Of a stretch of 14,035 bases of DNA, positions 13,274 through 14,035 are shown in pieces (within the stretch, counting starts at the first letter, position 1; each line of letters starts with the position of its first letter). Below the pieces are notes generated by a model. The model had not been told where the DNA came from. It did no database searches and worked only from the letters and a program-made list of their open reading frames with translations. The stretch is from Thermoprotei archaeon (GTDB lineage Archaea > Thermoproteota > Thermoprotei > Thermofilales > Thermofilaceae). The position numbers and the translations under genes were made by a program. The DNA is taken from positions 1 to 14,035 of the forward strand of contig QMRZ01000029.1 of the NCBI GenBank assembly GCA_003649495.1, written 5' to 3'.

Positions 13274-14035
13274 TCAGCTCCTCACGTACTTCAGGAGCAG
13301 CTCCCTACTCTTCTTTACGCCGCTCTCGTACTCCTCCCTCCCCTCATACTCTAGGGAGATCCAGCCGTTAAAGCCGACGCTTCTCAGGATGTCGAAAACT
13401 CTCTTGTAGTCGATGTCGAGTGAGTACCACACGCCTCCCCCGAAGTACGTCTTAGCATGCACCATCACCGTGTAGGGAGCTATCATCTCCAGCTCCCTGT
13501 ATGTGTCGTAGATGAAGTTCCCCGTGTCCATTATGACGCCAAACCACTTCGAGTCAACCCTCCTAACTATCTCTAGCATTACCTCTGCCCTAGTGGTCAG
13601 CCCCCAGTGATTCTCTAGGCCCAGTATTATGCCCAAGTCCTCCGCCTTATCCAGGCACTTGTAGATGCAGTCCACGACCCATCCTACAGCATCCTCATCG
13701 CTGTACCCCTCTATGGGCGGCTCAACGCCCCTGCGGGCCATGAGCTCGTCGAAGCTCTTAATAGTGCCCCACCTCCCCGAGTTAACCCTGACTATCTTAA
13801 CCCCGAGGACGTGGGCGGCATCAAGCCACTCCAAGACGTACCTGACCTGCTCCTCGCGCTCCACTGGGCTGGGCTTGACGAAGTTATTGTGTAGCGCGAG
13901 GCCATAGAGGTCTAGGCCGTAGTCGAAGGCGATTCTCTTGATGTTCCTCAGGTAGCTCCTAGCCCTCGACTCGACGTGGTTAACCAGTATCTCAACACCT
14001 TCAAAGCCGTGCTCCCAAGCCTTCCTCACATACTC
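13274..14035 (-). CDS. Sugar phosphate isomerase/epimerase-like TIM-barrel protein (5' end outside window)
   Basis: At least 253 residues of a xylose isomerase-like TIM-barrel protein are present. The frame stays open to the right edge (..EY before the GTG at 14029), so the start is outside; the segment GFEGVEILV is the first barrel strand and little is missing. Likely metal ligands, numbered from the GTG codon, are Glu139 in LGLENHWG, Asp168 in VIMDTGNF, His191 in MVHAK and Glu227 in ISLEYEG. This is the classic E-D-H-E layout of sugar epimerases and isomerases. It resembles the other TIM-barrel protein at 711-1637 only in this layout; the loops differ strongly, so they are not recent duplicates. 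The role is probably conversion of a sugar or sugar acid. Confidence 0.9.
   Translation of the reverse strand, partial: EYVRKAWEHGFEGVEILVNHVESRARSYLRNIKRIAFDYGLDLYGLALHNNFVKPSPVEREEQVRYVLEWLDAAHVLGVKIVRVNSGRWGTIKSFDELMARRGVEPPIEGYSDEDAVGWVVDCIYKCLDKAEDLGIILGLENHWGLTTRAEVMLEIVRRVDSKWFGVIMDTGNFIYDTYRELEMIAPYTVMVHAKTYFGGGVWYSLDIDYKRVFDILRSVGFNGWISLEYEGREEYESGVKKSRELLLKYVRS

Noticed and set aside
12819..13409. Long + strand open frame of 196 codons across the THUMP methyltransferase region
   Set aside because: It is a Ser/Leu-rich antisense frame of two well-supported - strand genes and has no domain pattern.
1..14035. tRNA genes, rRNA and CRISPR arrays
   Set aside because: No T-arm GGTTCRA pattern within a cloverleaf, no rRNA signature and no regularly spaced repeats were seen on either strand.
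711..14035. The two TIM-barrel proteins (711-1637 and 13274-14035) as a duplicated pair flanking an inserted island
   Set aside because: They share only the superfamily metal-site layout; sequence between the motifs is too different for a recent duplication, and no flanking repeats are present.

Overview
The window looks like chromosomal DNA of a thermophilic archaeon, probably of the Thermoproteota (crenarchaeal) type. The grounds are arginine coded mostly by AGG/AGA, frequent ATA isoleucine, GTG start codons beside ATG, box A (TATA-like) elements set about 22-30 bases before several start codons as in leaderless archaeal transcripts, and archaeal-type tRNA-modification genes (Elp3, a THUMP methyltransferase). 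No rRNA, tRNA or CRISPR array is visible, so species cannot be given. Fourteen protein genes are supported; the first and last run off the window edges.

Left part (2-5936), probable carbohydrate uptake and breakdown: the C-terminal half of an MFS transporter overlaps a sugar phosphate isomerase/epimerase-like TIM-barrel gene. A five-bladed beta-propeller, glycosidase-like protein follows on the + strand. Facing it on the - strand are a Gfo/Idh/MocA dehydrogenase, a two-helix membrane protein and a sulfatase-superfamily enzyme whose nucleophile position is Thr. The right edge (13274-14035) carries a second, unrelated-looking TIM-barrel epimerase-like gene, cut by the window end.

Middle (5981-8301, - strand), more metal-dependent hydrolases: a COG1237-type metallo-beta-lactamase (MBL) protein, a PHP phosphoesterase and an RNase Z-like MBL protein. 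The last two are joined by an ATGA stop/start overlap. A 93-residue protein of unknown function is transcribed divergently from them.

Right part (8791-13204), translation-related: a Trm9/ALKBH8-like methyltransferase overlaps elp3 by 8 bases. This suggests an archaeal wobble-uridine route in which Elp3 makes a carboxymethyl group on U34 and the methyltransferase esterifies it. A nitrilase-superfamily amidohydrolase follows. Then comes a 256-base gap holding the best box A of the window and a GC-rich segment that may be a remnant of an IS200/IS605 TnpB 3' end or a small RNA. A THUMP-type (Trm14/TrmG10-like) tRNA guanosine methyltransferase follows on the - strand.

No wholly new multi-gene system is evident. 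The best leads are the Elp3/Trm9-like pair, the Thr-type sulfatase homologue, the candidate RNA/TnpB remnant, and the regular box A to start-codon spacing.
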